This document shows, piece after piece, positions 1 to 11,688 of a stretch of 64,000 nucleotides of DNA. Positions within the stretch are counted from its first letter, which is position 1. Each line of letters starts with the position of its first letter. The position numbers and the translations under genes are program-made. Below the pieces are notes generated by a model. The model saw only the letters and a list, made by a program, of their open reading frames with translations, was not told where the DNA came from and made no database searches. This DNA comes from Odiellus spinosus (lineage: Eukaryota; Arthropoda; Arachnida; Opiliones; Phalangiidae): contig CAWUCO010000235.1 of NCBI GenBank assembly GCA_963920705.1, positions 62,001 through 126,000 of the forward strand. Direction: 5' to 3'.

Positions 1-149
1 AAGGATCTCGATCAAGCTTTGTCATAGCTTTCCTGTAGGCATTGGTCTAAAATTCCCACATAAACAGCTGTTTATCTAAAGAATACTAGGTTTAAAAACC
101 TTAGTTTACATCCAAAAAGAATACTAATCTACTTAGCAATATATACGAC

Positions 150-287
150 TAGGGCCGAATTAAGGGGGGCAGAGGGGGCACCTGCCCCCGTGCGCTAGCC
201 AAAAATTGGCGCCCAAGAAATCAGGTGATAAATCCTAGCGTGTATAATTTTTGCCCCGGGTGCCAAATCGCTTAATCCGGCTCGGTA
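150..287. mobile_element. short hAT-like MITE (degenerate)
   Basis: The segment begins TAGGGCCGAATTAAG and ends with the approximate inverse, CTTAATCCGGCTCGGTA. G-runs and C-runs (GGGGGGCAGAGGGGGCA, then TGCCCCCG) lie just inside. Imperfect GGGCCGRATTAAG termini around a G/C-rich core are typical of small non-autonomous hAT relatives. No coding capacity. I see no clean target duplication, so the ends are approximate. Confidence 0.4.
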
Positions 288-419
288 TAGGGCTGTATTT
301 CAGTCATTATTGTTTTTAACACCTTTCATATTAGATAATATTATAATTAAAGATATATTTAATATTAATAAAATTACCACGAAACGATTTCGTTTAAATT
401 TTTACCAGGAACCGCGAAT

Positions 420-640
420 CAAATCGGACTTTTTAGCATTATTTTCTATGGCGAAAGTAAATTCAATCGTAAAACTGACGTCACGCGCGCGCCGACAGCT
501 TCGGGATTTTTTTCAATTCTTGAAAAGAAAATTAGCATGTATTTTACGACTGCACAGTGTAGAGGTATTACAAATTTACAAATAATGCTTGGCGCGAGAC
601 GAAGTCCGAATTGAGCCAAGTTGCATGAGTCATAGCCTCG
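420..640. repeat. degenerate fragment of dispersed family A
   Basis: Contains AAAACTGACGTCACGCG near 470 and CTTGGCGCGAGACGAAG near 588, followed by GAATTGAGCCAAGTTGCATGAGTC. The same blocks, in the same order, form the right half of the complete family A element at 35717-36568 (AAAACCGACGTCACGCG, then CTTGGCGCGAGATC, then GAATCGAGTCAGGTTGC). No terminal pair is visible here. Confidence 0.4.
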
Positions 641-659
641 ATCACGCGCTCGCGAATTT

Positions 660-740
660 CCAACCGTTATTTTAAAATTCACGCGCAGGCGCCATTTTGA
701 AGTTTAAACCTTTACTCTGAACAGCTCTCGTTTTAGCTCG
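660..740 (+). promoter_or_regulatory. probable promoter-proximal region and 5' non-coding exon
   Basis: A GC-richer stretch with CGCGCAGGCGCCATTTTG (a CCATTTTG core-promoter-like string) runs into GTTTTAGCTCG|GTAAGTTTTG, a good splice donor at 740/741. The next acceptor is TTTTTCCAG|ACT at 810/811. There is no open frame in this leader. I infer a non-coding first exon ending at 740. The transcription start is not defined. Confidence 0.35.
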
Positions 741-855
741 GTAAGTTTTGAAATTTTAGCGTTATACAATAACCGTAAAACTAACTCTGAATTTTCTTTT
801 ATTTTTCCAGACTGCCTTGAATAACGGAATATTTGCAAACTGTTCGTCTTCCAAC

Positions 856-894
856 ATGGATTTAAAGCTATGTCCTCTATGCGTGAATCCTAAC
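856..894 (+). CDS. first coding exon of an unrecognised CxxC-containing protein
   Basis: The exon runs from acceptor TTTTTCCAG|ACTGCC (starts 811) to donor CCTAAC|GTAAGTGA (ends 894). The first strong ATG is at 856 and gives MDLKLCPLCVNPN, a Cys-x-x-Cys pair that could open a zinc-binding domain. The frame is also open 5' of this ATG back to 811, and a start at 817 on a non-ATG codon is unlikely. After 894 the sequence enters an intron-like tract and the 24-bp satellite. The next exon is not recognisable, so the product cannot be named. The reading that continues in frame through the satellite ignores this strong donor. Confidence 0.45.
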
Positions 895-928
895 GTAAGT
901 GACTTTTTTGATCTAACTTATGCTGGGT

Positions 929-3899
929 CATTTCCCCTGTTTAGTTCGCCAGGGTTTCCTTTTTTTAGCCCGCCAGGGTTTCCTTTTTTTAGCCACCCAG
1001 GGTTTCCTTTTTTTAGCCACCCAGGGTTTCCTTTTTTTAGCCCGCCTGGGGTTCCTTTTTTTAGCCACCCAGGGTTTCCTTTTTTTGGCCCGCCTGGGGT
1101 TCCTTTTTTTAGCCACCCAGGGTTTCCCTTCTTTAACCCGCCTGGGTTCCCAGTTTTCGACCCGCCTGGGTTCCCAGTTTTCGACCCGCCTGGGTTCCCA
1201 GTTTTCGACCCGCCTGGGTTCCCAGTTTTCGACCCGCCTGGGTTCCCAGTTTTCGACCCGCCTGGGTTCCCAGTTTTCGACCCGCCTGGGTTCCCAGTTT
1301 TCGACCCGCCTGGGTTCCCAGTTTTCGACCCGCCTGGGTTCCCAGTTTTCGACCCGCCTGGGTTCCCAGTTTTCGACCCGCCTGGGTTCCCCGTTTTCGA
1401 CCCGCCTGGGTTCCCCGTTTTCGACCCGCCTGGGTGCCCCGTTTTCGACCCGCCTGGGTGCCCCGTTTTCGACCCGCCTGGGTGCCCCGTTTTCGACCCG
1501 CCTGGGTGCCCCGTTTTCGACCCGCCTGGGTGCCCCGTTTTCGACCCGCCTGGGTGCCCCGTTTTCGACCCGCCTGGGTGCCCCGTTTTCGACCCGCCTG
1601 GGTGCCCCGTTTTCGACCCGCCTGGGTGCCCCGTTTTCGACCCGCCTGGGTGCCCCGTTTTCGACCCGCCTGGGTGCCCCGTTTTCGACCCGCCTGGGTG
1701 CCCCGTTTTCGACCCGCCTGGGTGCCCCGTTTTCGACCCGCCTGGGTGCCCCGTTTTCGACCCGCCTGGGTGCCCCGTTTTCGACCCGCCTGGGTTCCCC
1801 GTTTTCGACCCGCCTGGGTTCCCCGTTTTCGACCCGCCTGGGTTCCCCGTTTTCGACCCGCCTGGGTTCCCCGTTTTCGACCCGCCTGGGTTCCCCGTTT
1901 TCGACCCGCCTGGGTTCCCCGTTTTCGACCCGCCTGGGTTCCCCGTTTTCGACCCGCCTGGGTTCCCCGTTTTCGACCCGCCTGGGTTCCCCGTTTTCGA
2001 CCCGCCTGGGTGCCCCGTTTTCGACCCGCCTGGGTGCCCCGTTTTCGACCCGCCTGGGTGCCCCGTTTTCGACCCGCCTGGGTTCCCCGTTTTCGACCCG
2101 CCTGGGTTCCCCGTTTTCGACCCGCCTGGGTTCCCCGTTTTCGACCCGCCTGGGTTCCCCGTTTTCGACCCGCCTGGGTTCCCCGTTTTCGACCCGCCTG
2201 GGTTCCCAGTTTTCGACCCGCCTGGGTTCCCAGTTTTCGACCCGCCTGGGTTCCCCGTTTTCGACCCGCCTGGGTGCCCCGTTTTCGACCCGCCTGGGTG
2301 CCCCGTTTTCGACCCGCCTGGGTGCCCCGTTTTCGACCCGCCTGGGTGCCCCGTTTTCGACCCGCCTGGGTGCCCCGTTTTCGACCCGCCTGGGTGCCCC
2401 GTTTTCGACCCGCCTGGGTGCCCCGTTTTCGACCCGCCTGGGTTCCCCGTTTTCGACCCGCCTGGGTTCCCCGTTTTCGACCCGCCTGGGTTCCCCGTTT
2501 TCGACCCGCCTGGGTTCCCCGTTTTCGACCCGCCTGGGTTCCCCGTTTTCGACCCGCCTGGGTTCCCCGTTTTCGACCCGCCTGGGTTCCCCGTTTTCGA
2601 CCCGCCTGGGTTCCCCGTTTTCGACCCGCCTGGGTTCCCCGTTTTTGACCCGCCTGGGTTCCCCGTTTTTGACCCGCCTGGGTTCCCCGTTTTTAACCCG
2701 GAAGGCTTCCCCGTTTTTAACCCGGAAGGCTTCCCCGTTTTTAACCCGGAAGGCTTCCCCGTTTTTAACCCGGAAGGCTTCCCCGTTTTTAACCCGGAAG
2801 GCTTCCCCGTTTATAACCCGGAAGGCTTCCCCGTTTTTAACCCGGAAGGCTTCCCCGTTTTTGACCCGGAAGGGTTTCCTCCTTTGACCCCGGAAGATTT
2901 TCCCCCTTTGACCTGGGAAGGGTTTCCCCCTTTGACCCGGGAAGGTTTTCCCCCTTTGACCCGGGAAGGTTTTCCCCCTTTGACCCGGGAAGGGTTTCCC
3001 CCTTTGACCCGGGAAGGGTTTCCCCCTTGACCCGGGAAGGGTCTCCCTCTTTGACCCGGGAAGGGTTTCCCCCTTTGACCCGGGAAGGGTTTCCCCCTTT
3101 GACCCGGGAAGGGTTTCCCCCTGTGACCCGGGAAGGGTTTCCCCCTTTGACCCGGGAAGGGTTTCCCCCTTTGACCCGGGAAGGGTTTCCCCCTTTGACC
3201 CGGGAAGGGTTTCCCCCTTTGACCCGGGAAGGGTTTCCCCCTTTGACCCGGGAAGGGTTTCCCCCTTTGACCCGGGAAGGGTTTCCCCCTTTGACCCCGG
3301 AAGGGTTTCCCCTTTTGACCCCGGAAGGATTTCCCCCTTTGACCCCGGAAGGATTTCCCCCTTTGACCCCGGAAGGATTTCCCCCTTTGACCCCGGAAGG
3401 ATTTCCCCCTTTGGACCCGCTAGGATTTCCCCCTTTGGACCCGCTAGGATTTCCCCCTTTGGACCCGCTAGGATTTCCCCCTTTGGACCCGCTAGGATTT
3501 CCCCCTTTGGACCCGCTAGGATTTCCCCCTTTGGACCCGCTAGGATTTCCCCCTTTGGACCCGCTAGGATTTCCCCCTTTGGACCCGCTAGGATTTCCCC
3601 CTTTGGACCCGCTAGGATTTCCCCCTTTGGACCCGCTAGGATTTCCCCCTTTGGACCCGCTAGGATTTCCCCCCTTGGACCCGCTAGGATTTCCCCCCTT
3701 GGACCCGCTAGGATTTCCCCCCTTGGACCCGCTAGGATTTCCCCCCTTGGACCCGCTAGGATTTCCCCTCTTGGACCCGCTAGGATTTCCCCCCTTGGAC
3801 CCGCTAGGATTTCCCCCCTTGGACCCGCTAGGATTTCCCCCCTTGGACCCGCTAGGATTTCCCCCCTTGGACCCGCTAGGATTTCCCCTTTTGGACCTC
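929..3899 (+). repeat. 24-bp minisatellite, about 124 units, five sub-families
   Basis: Head-to-tail 24-bp units in blocks: GGGTTTCCTTTTTTTAGCCC-type (929-1140), TTCCCAGTTTTCGACCCG / TTCCCCGTTTTCGACCCG (1141-2690), a GTTTTTAACCCGGAAGG-type (2690-2880), CCCCCTTTGACCCGGGAA (2880-3400) and CCCCCTTTGGACCCGCTA (3400-3899). All three forward frames stay open over 1434-2648 because 24 is divisible by three. A 23-bp unit near 3025 breaks the longest frame. The array sits directly behind a strong splice donor at 895, so I read it as intronic. Its conceptual repeats (FPVFDPPG and similar) resemble collagen only superficially. Confidence 0.93.
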
Positions 3900-4044
3900 T
3901 AAAAAAGTGTTTGAAATTTTTATTCTAGGAATGGGCGTTTTTGAAAAAGTTCATCGAAAAAAAATAATAATTAAAAAAATAAAAAATATATATAAAAATA
4001 AAAAAAAAACGATAAAAATAAAGAAAAATGATAAAAAAAAATAA

Positions 4045-4108
4045 GAATATATTTTAAAACCACTTCTCTCATGACTCTGAGTGAGGGAAGTGGATTTAAA
4101 ATATATTC
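4045..4108. repeat. near-perfect hairpin with 27-bp arms
   Basis: GAATATATTTTAAAACCACT on the left pairs with AGTGGATTTAAAATATATTC on the right, around a short loop (TGACTC). The arms continue with CTTCTCTCA against TGAGTGAGGGAAG. The stem is about 27 bp with few mismatches, similar in size to a miRNA precursor or a minimal fold-back element. It lies 150 bp after the satellite. Confidence 0.6.
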
Positions 4109-7100
4109 AAATGCTCTCTCTAAGTGCGGCCTCCCCGTGGCGAGAGCGGATAACGTTACTTTTAAAGGTGTCTAGAAATTAATTTTAGAACCTTTAAATC
4201 TAACGGCTAACGGCACTTTAATTATACGAGTTTTTTATGTTAAAAGTCGACTTAAAATTGCGTCATTATTAACCCTTATAGAATCATGTTTAAAAAATTA
4301 TTTAATACTAATTTAAATATTTAATTATAATTTAAGTGCATTAAAGGGGTAAAAGCGTTGTTAAAATTCAACTGTTCCATCATTTTCTACTCCATTTGTT
4401 AATTAGCTGAAAAACAATTGTACACCCAGTCTGTTCAAAGAGTTTGAAGGAACAGAAAGCACGAGGCGTGGAATTAGCCAAGAACCAAAACCCAAACTTG
4501 AACCAACAATAATTTTGCATCCCACTCCTTAATTTGTCGTTAGTTTTCCTCTAATCTAAAGAAATTAGATATGGGAAAAATCGATTAAAAACTTCGCGAG
4601 CTCCAGTTGGCCCCAATTTACCCCTCAACACTCTCTCGCGGCATGGTTCAGTCCGGTTCTATCAGAGTTAAGCTCTTCCCTTTTCTAACGAACTTAGCAT
4701 AGAATCAAGAGATGCCCCTTGAAACTTTCTTAGAGTCATAACTTCTTTGTTCTTTAGAAGTTAAAATTGCTAGGGGAATTTTGGTTTCTACTCATAGAAG
4801 GGTCAACAAAATGATGATATTTCTTCTCTATGAATGAAATACAAATCTTTAATATATTCCTTATTTGGGGGTCCCTCAATATTTATATATATATAAAAAA
4901 AATTATGATAATTTTCATGGTTTTTGTATTTGAAAAACTAAAATCAACAAAACGTTATCTCTGGTGTTTTATTAATATATTTACGAGCGGTTATATTAGA
5001 TATTCGATGGTGATATTTTACCACCATCTCCAATCTAACAAACAAAAATATTTTTGTTAGTCATATAGATGTGAATGCAGTTTCAACGTTTGCAATATAA
5101 TTTTAAGTTATTCACCGTGTAAAATAAATCTTCCGTAAAGGATAACTTTCAATTATAATTACTAAACCTAATTATTCATGGCCGAACTGTAAATTCAGTC
5201 ACTCGTGGGATTTACAATATATTGTCCAACTGATTCCGTACCAAAGTGGGTGGTCCAATTTTAAAATTGCAATTTGATCCCTAAATTTACATCTTTTCGA
5301 ATTTCTATAATCTGAATTTTCTCACGTTGGATTTGTCAAAATACTAAAAATTCTTTCCATGAAAGGAGTTTTTACAATACAAAATGAGCCCTAGGATTTT
5401 GACAGAACATCTATTTCGAAACTTGGAAAGTTGGTGACAAGAAGTTAACAAACTAGTATTTAAAATAACAAATGTTATCCAAAATCGGTGCAAGTTAGTT
5501 AGGAAACAAACTGTCGCGCGTGTTATCGTATCATTTTTGTTTTAATTTCTACTCTTTTGAAAGGCCCCTATCTGCTCTAAAATTAGCTCCTTTAAAATCA
5601 TCTTCCCTTACGCACAGCCTCGCTTTGACTGTACAATTTGCTATGGTCAAGGTCGTCCGCTAAGCCAGAAAAGAAATCGACTTGAAAGGGGCTTTAAAAA
5701 TCGCGGATAGTCCTTTCAAACGGAATACCAAAACATTATTGAGAATGGTGAATAACTTCTAATATTATTAAATTAAAGGTATTGCTACTCCGTGGTAGAG
5801 AAAAACCGAAAAACAGTTCATTAAATAAACTTTTAGTTAAGCTTTTTTTCAACCATGAAGTAGTATTCTCATTAATCCGACACAGACGTATGTTCTCAAA
5901 CGAACCAATGATCGGAAACTCTTACGAACTTGCCCTCGCCTTGAGATTATTATTAAGAAATATTATTATTTTTTCAATCGCTTAAAACCACTTAAACTTA
6001 TAATTGTATTTGTCCTGACAACCACCCAGAATAGGCTTTGTGGTAGCCCTACAACTTTGGTTGTGAAATAAATATGAAAGAAATCCGACTGATTTACATT
6101 AATCCAACCAAAACTCAATTTTCAGGGTTTCCAGAATCAAAATAATGGTTATAGGATTTAAAAGTATCAAATTTGGAATTCAAATTAGGTTATATTATAT
6201 AAAAATCTGAAATTAAGTCTACATTTAATAATTTGAATTTTATCTAGCCGAGAATATATATTATAATTTTAACAAGTATACGTGTATGTATTAGCATAAT
6301 AAATATTTAAGAAAAAATGGATTTTATTGTATTTATGATTGTAGTTTCATTGAATTTTTTTTATCATTAGGGCCCCTTTAATAATAAAAGCAAATTCATC
6401 TTTCGCACGTTCGATGCATAATTTTAAGCTAAAATCCGATGAAAAAATATTTAAAAGTCCCGGAAAAATGTTCCTTTTCACACGTTGTCGCTTATTTACG
6501 ATGGTGAGATTTAAAAATCCCTCTTTTCCCCCTCTCGTTGTCGTATTTAAATGTCTCCCATTCATCAGGGAGGAACGTCTTTAAGAAAAGGGAAGGCCCG
6601 CCGCGCGCGCGGGGAGGAACCCCACCCTCCCTTCCCATTTTCTCCCTTCGTTTTCAACCGGAAGTGACGCTCGCCCGGGCCTAAGTTCCATGGGACGCGT
6701 TTAAACTTTACTTTCCAAGCAAACTACACCATCAACAAACTTTGTACGAGGCCCGAATCCAAACTCTCCCCGGACTTTTTCGCGTTTCCGCGTCTTCCTT
6801 GCAAGAAAAAAAAAAAAAAAAAACTGTTCCTTTTCTCCCGATTTTTAAAAACCGCTTCTTAAAAAAAACACCCCATCTTTATCCATTCACAGTGTAATTT
6901 TTTCATCAAAGATTTCACCCGATATCGCGATGTGGAAATAGGCCAAAACACCGCGCCACGCATCCAGACCTTTTCACATGTTTTCATTGAGGGATTTAAA
7001 GAGAAAATCTCTTGGGTCTTTCGGTTTGGCTTACAAGTTCAAATTTGTTTAGAGCTCAATTTCAACTTGGTAACCATGGAGGAAATTATGGAAAGTCAAT

Positions 7101-7461
7101 TTCGCCTTTGAGTGGGACTACAGCGACCCTGGCTGTCAGAAAAACAAATATGGTGGCGCCCTATTTTAGCTCTGTTTCACTGTGAATAGGGAATTGTCAT
7201 ATTTGTTTTCGCTGCGGGTAGTCACTTTTCCAAAAACAAGAGGGCCGAATTGACTCTCCATACTGTCCTCCACGTTGCAACTTTGCGGTGGGACCAATAA
7301 AGCAATAACGGCTGCCTGATTTCGACTGTACAAGGGTCTATGGGAAGATAACACTGGGTTATTTACGACATAGTATAGTACATAGTTCTAATATCTATAC
7401 GTAATCGGTGTTCAAGCCTTTAGCCGATCCCCAGGATGTTTCAGAGACTTTGGATTTATAT
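4109..7461. other. intergenic or intronic AT-rich DNA, no gene recognised
   Basis: Short open frames here (for example 4830-5060, 5782-5985, 6347-6565) have low-complexity or stop-bounded translations with no recognisable motif. There is a GC-rich patch with a GCGCGCGCGGGG run near 6600 and a poly-A run near 6806. I see no splice-supported gene. Confidence 0.5.
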
Positions 7462-8315
7462 CAGGGTTGCCACAGATTTTCCATAACAAAATTCCCTGAC
7501 TTTTCCAGGTTTTCCCTGACCATCTATACCATTTTTCCCTGACCAATTTAAAGGTTTAAATTAGTAGTAACTCCTCTTGAAGACTATATAAACTCCTTTT
7601 TGCGTTGAATGGGAACTCCAAGATTTGCTAGAGATTGGCGTGGGAGGTCTCCCCACGGACCGTGTATATACCGGACGAGAAAAGCAAGCGTTTTTCTGCC
7701 CCGTGCACCGACTCTCAATAGAGCCCAGAAAATAATCGTACAAGGTCATTTATTAAATTCAAATTGGCGCGTGTCTTTAAATCGCTAGGATAACCATTTT
7801 GAAATTTCGCTCTCACGTGACACAAGAGTCACGAGAAATAATAAAAAATGACCTTGTACGAGTATTTTCTCTCTCGCTTCCGAGCCCAATGCTCGGGGAA
7901 GTTTTTTTGTACAGTGGAAGGCTGGCGAATTCTCGTCCGGTATATACACGGTCCGTGGTCTCCCTAGTGTGAATCAGCTCTCCCCAAAAATAGGTGTTCT
8001 GTTAGACAGTATACTGTGAGAAAGTATTCATAAATAACGTGCTTTTCTCAATAGGGACTTTCCATAAATGTTTGGAAGGCTCTGATCCCATATAATAAAT
8101 TTTTCCACATATTTATGGAAGCCTCCCTGGTCTAACTGAATCCATACTATGAGATTCCAGAAATTTATTTTTGGATAATATGAAAATTCCCTGACTTTTC
8201 CCTGACCTTTGGACAATTTTAAAATTCCCTGACTTTTCCCTGACTTTTTATACCAATTTTGAAATTCCCTGACTTTTCCAGGTTTTCCAGGTTTTCCAGG
8301 TCTGTGGCAACCCTG
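7462..8315. mobile_element. hAT-like MITE carrying CCCTGACTTTTCC repeats
   Basis: Terminal inverted repeats CAGGGTTGCCACAGA (7462) and TCTGTGGCAACCCTG (ending 8315). CAGGG..CCCTG ends are typical of hAT non-autonomous elements. TATAT abuts both ends (7457-7461 and 8316-8320), a possible remnant of the target duplication. The interior is dominated by TTCCCTGACTTTTCC motifs and holds a second palindromic element at 7654-7956. No transposase is encoded. Confidence 0.75.
7654..7956. mobile_element. palindromic MITE nested inside the 7462-8315 element
   Basis: Left arm ACGGACCGTGTATATACCGG and right arm CCGGTATATACACGGTCCGT are almost perfect inverse copies. A second inner inverted pair is CGTACAAGGTCATTTATT against AAAAATGACCTTGTACG. 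The same 8-bp sequence GGTCTCCC flanks both sides (7646-7653 and 7957-7964), the length expected for a hAT target duplication. No coding sequence. Confidence 0.75.
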
Positions 8316-8394
8316 TATATGACCCGCCCATTGATTAAACAATACATAAGTCCTATAATTATCATCTGCTTTGAATAGCGCTCGTACAAAATGT

Positions 8395-8785
8395 TAGAAT
8401 TTAATTTTCCAGGTTTTCCCTGACCATTTCTAATTAATTTCCCTGACGAATTTTTCATTAATTTATGATTATGGACGAGCTCTTGGCAATTCCCACTTTT
8501 TATTTGACAGAGTTTATCAATCAGGATTGATAGTTTACTCAGAATGTGAGAAAACATTTTCAGTTTATAATAATTATGTTAGAAATAATTGGTCAACCAA
8601 TCATAAACAGTTCCTTGACAGGTACCAGAATATTTAATTTATCTGACCATTTGGGCTCAGTTTCAAACTCCTTGACTTTTTAGGCCCATTTTCAAATTCC
8701 CTGACTTTTCAAGTTTTCCATGACCTTTTGGGCCCATTTCCAAATTCCCTGATTTTTCCAGGTTGTAACAACCTTTAAAGTGGTT
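8395..8785. repeat. tandem-like CCCTGAC/TTTCCAGG repeat tract
   Basis: Irregular repeats of ATTTCCCTGAC and TTTTCCAGGTTTTCC with spacers such as TTTTGGGCCCATTTCCAAATT. The order and spacing match the tract at 53820-54112, including AATCATAAACAGTT..CTTGACA. These are probably two copies of one hAT-derived family related to the adjacent element at 7462-8315. Confidence 0.6.
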
Positions 8786-11172
8786 AAGTAGTAACTGAGC
8801 CCGTATTTAGCTTTAACAAAAGCAGCAAAAAGTTACACTTAATCAATGCACAGAGTGTTTTACGGAAATAATTTATCATTTACGCGGAGTGATCATCATA
8901 TAGTATTGAAACTTACAAATATGTTTATCGCGAGACTTATGTCACTTGTCCTTTAATAAACACGCCTTAACAACAAATTATTATTATAGAGGGCTCTGGT
9001 CCTACCCTACCCAAAGGAGGTCCAAGGTTAGGGTAAGGATCATATTGGGATCAAACTACTTTTTACAAGAGATAACCCCGTCCTATTTTTTTCTCACTTG
9101 GATCGAAGTCATGGGGATTGGATTGGGGGGAAACTGGGAAAGTCCTTTTTTCTTCAACCCGATGACCTTATGGGTGACTCTCTCACGATAACTCGACCTC
9201 AGACAACATCTCTTAGATTATGGGAAGAGGCCAACCATCCCGAGATTGTCTAGTGAAAATTTGAATGTTGAAAGATGGACCGAAAAACACGTGGCTTTGT
9301 AAATGTATAAGAATTTATAGTTTTAAAATATTTGCCGATGGATCTTTAAATAAGATTTAACATTTTTCAAATTAATGTTCCTCACAAATCAGCGGTTCGA
9401 TCAAAATATTTTACATAACTGTATAAGAATAGTTTTACAACTTACGTTAAGAATTGGTTTATTAACCAAAATTGTAAAATACACTAATTAAGGTTACTTT
9501 CATAGGTCCTATTGAGTCACTAAATAAATTTGGACTCTTGCAATAAATTGTGATATCAAATTCTCACGAGTTGACTCGAACAACAATGAGAATATAGGAT
9601 TTGTGTATAAAATGTTTTCCGATGGAAATGGCACCCTTTGACCGCGGCGCTAATATTAAATTGTGGTTGACCTTCACCTCCCAAATAAATAAAAAAAAAC
9701 AACCGGGGATTTAGCTGGCCAAACATTTAATCTGACCTTTCGTGAACCTCTGCCTATTACTATATAATGCTTAAAAACGGGAGCCCGCTCTCACGGAGGA
9801 GGGGACCTCATTTCCCTACACGGTGCCCCCTCATTCATCTAAATAGGCTTCCGCTTTCTATTATCCATTCGCTCTCCACCCATCCGTGAGAACCACGAAA
9901 AAATGCCAACAGGTTGATCACGAAATAGTCCAACGTATTTTTTTTTTGGAGGTGTAATAGAAAACTCGTAACCCCTTCTCTTGCTTATATGAATGAATTT
10001 TTAAAATATGATCCGTATTACTATTACTACATAACCTACTTTACGATTTCATTAATCACGTGACCGAGGCTTAACTTACTGGCCTCATAATTAGAAGCTT
10101 TTACGAACATTTCGCCCTTTAACATGAATTATTTTTGTATCGTAAAATTTGTGATAACAAGAGCTGTTAGGCCTTTGAATACTAGCTCTTTCAAAAACAC
10201 TGGAACATACAAGAAAAAAATAAAAAAAAAAAACCTAGGCCTAACCTTGCCCTTTCGTAACCGTAGTTTTGACCTTGCGTAAAAGAAAATGGTATCTACT
10301 TACCCAATTGTTGATTTTATGTTGAATATTGATTATATGTTGAATGTTAATTATAAGTTGAATGTTGAATCCATGTATAATGTCTCGAATCCTTGTTAGA
10401 TTTTGTTTTCAATTATCCGAATAGTCATTGTAGTATTCAGTACTGAATTAGGCGATGATGGTATTTTGGGTCTTCTTCGACTTAAACCGACCTTTCATTG
10501 TTTTACCTAGGCCTACTGTAACTTGTATTTGTATGTTGAACTGGTTGGTTTCTCAGCCTTTTTAATAGTCCAAACCAAGAAAGGATAGAAGTTGCACTGT
10601 CCAAACATATTAGCGTTATGTTAATTATGGCCCGTTTTGAAAATAACGATCGTAATTATAGACATGAAAAGTGTCTCGCGAGGCTTCGTTAATTCACGTT
10701 GCAAAATGAAGACGCGGCAAACCGCTTGGCGCGCGATTTCGTATTCATCCGCGGTTTCTCGACAAAAGCTATCCGAAACTAAAAATTTTGACGCGCGAGT
10801 TTATTTTAACTTTTACTTTTGCCATAAAATATGATATTTTGTTAAAAAAAATAATTTAATTGCGAAAAACGAAATTTAAATGAGTACTAATAAATTTTGC
10901 ACTTCCAGGCCGACCACCATTTTGAATCCCGCTGACCCTGGATACCCTCTGACTCTGAGAGACGGGGGAAGTAAACCAATCAAATCTCTTCTTTTTAGGT
11001 ATAAACCCCAAAAGGTTAAAGTCAGCGGTTTACACCCCCTCCCCTCACTTTAACCCTTAAAATTAGGTTAATTAAGCGGTGTATAAAATATTTCACTGAA
11101 TGTTATCAACAAAATATAGCTTTTGGCTTTTATATTAAAATATATTTCTTACGTCTATGGATAAAGTATTTA
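8786..11172. other. no gene recognised
   Basis: AT-rich sequence with short open frames (8946-9191, 10637-10834) that have no recognisable domain. Local TGAATGTTGAAT-type repetition occurs at 10310-10370. Gene content was not supported on either strand. Confidence 0.45.
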
Positions 11173-11688
11173 CAGGGCTCCCAGCGCATAGCCCAGAAAA
11201 ATTTATAGGTATTATAGGTTTTAAAAGCCAAAAATATAGGTAATTTATAGGTCCAAAAATATCAATTTATAGGACTTTTTATAGTTTTTAGTTTTGAAAA
11301 ATAGGGGTTTTATAGATAGGTTTCGCTGAAATGTAATGCAATATATGTTCTATAGCCTCTAGGCCTGTCCCTCTGCCTTTCTTTGGCACTACTAGCTGCT
11401 CATGCCCCTCTCGACAGTCTACCTAACCTCTAAAAAAATTGAGTAATAATTACCAGTGACCTAGGAGAGGAAACCTTTCTGCTACAACTTGGTTTTTTGC
11501 AATCATTTGTACTTTTTCAAGCAAAAGTATAATTTTTATAGTTATATAGTTCATTCCTTTCGAATTTTATCACCGAAATTGAAGAAATTCCCCAAAAAAA
11601 TAGGTATTATAGGTTAAAAAATGAAACTATAGGTTTTTATAGGATCACTTCAGAATTATAGGTAATTATAGGTGGTCTGGGAGCCCTG
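11173..11688. mobile_element. hAT-like MITE with CAGGGCTCCCAG termini
   Basis: Perfect 12-bp terminal inverted repeats, CAGGGCTCCCAG at the left and CTGGGAGCCCTG at the right. TATTTA directly flanks both ends (11167-11172 and 11689-11694). The interior is about 490 bp, AT-rich, and carries many TATAGGT motifs near both ends (subterminal repeats of the kind hAT transposases bind). Non-coding. Confidence 0.8.

Noticed and set aside
920..2887. Overlapping long frames in the same array (920-2887, 1434-2648, 3027-3902)
   Set aside because: Shadows of the satellite period.
817..3030. A 737-codon frame reading as a collagen-like Pro/Gly/Phe repeat protein
   Set aside because: It runs through a strong splice donor at 894/895. 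All three forward frames are open over the same bases because of the 24-bp period, and a 23-bp unit breaks it. The start needs a non-ATG codon.
929..3899. CRISPR array
   Set aside because: No spacers: units are directly adjoining, and the genome is eukaryotic. The same reasoning excludes the arrays at 37630, 47480, 56965 and 59105.
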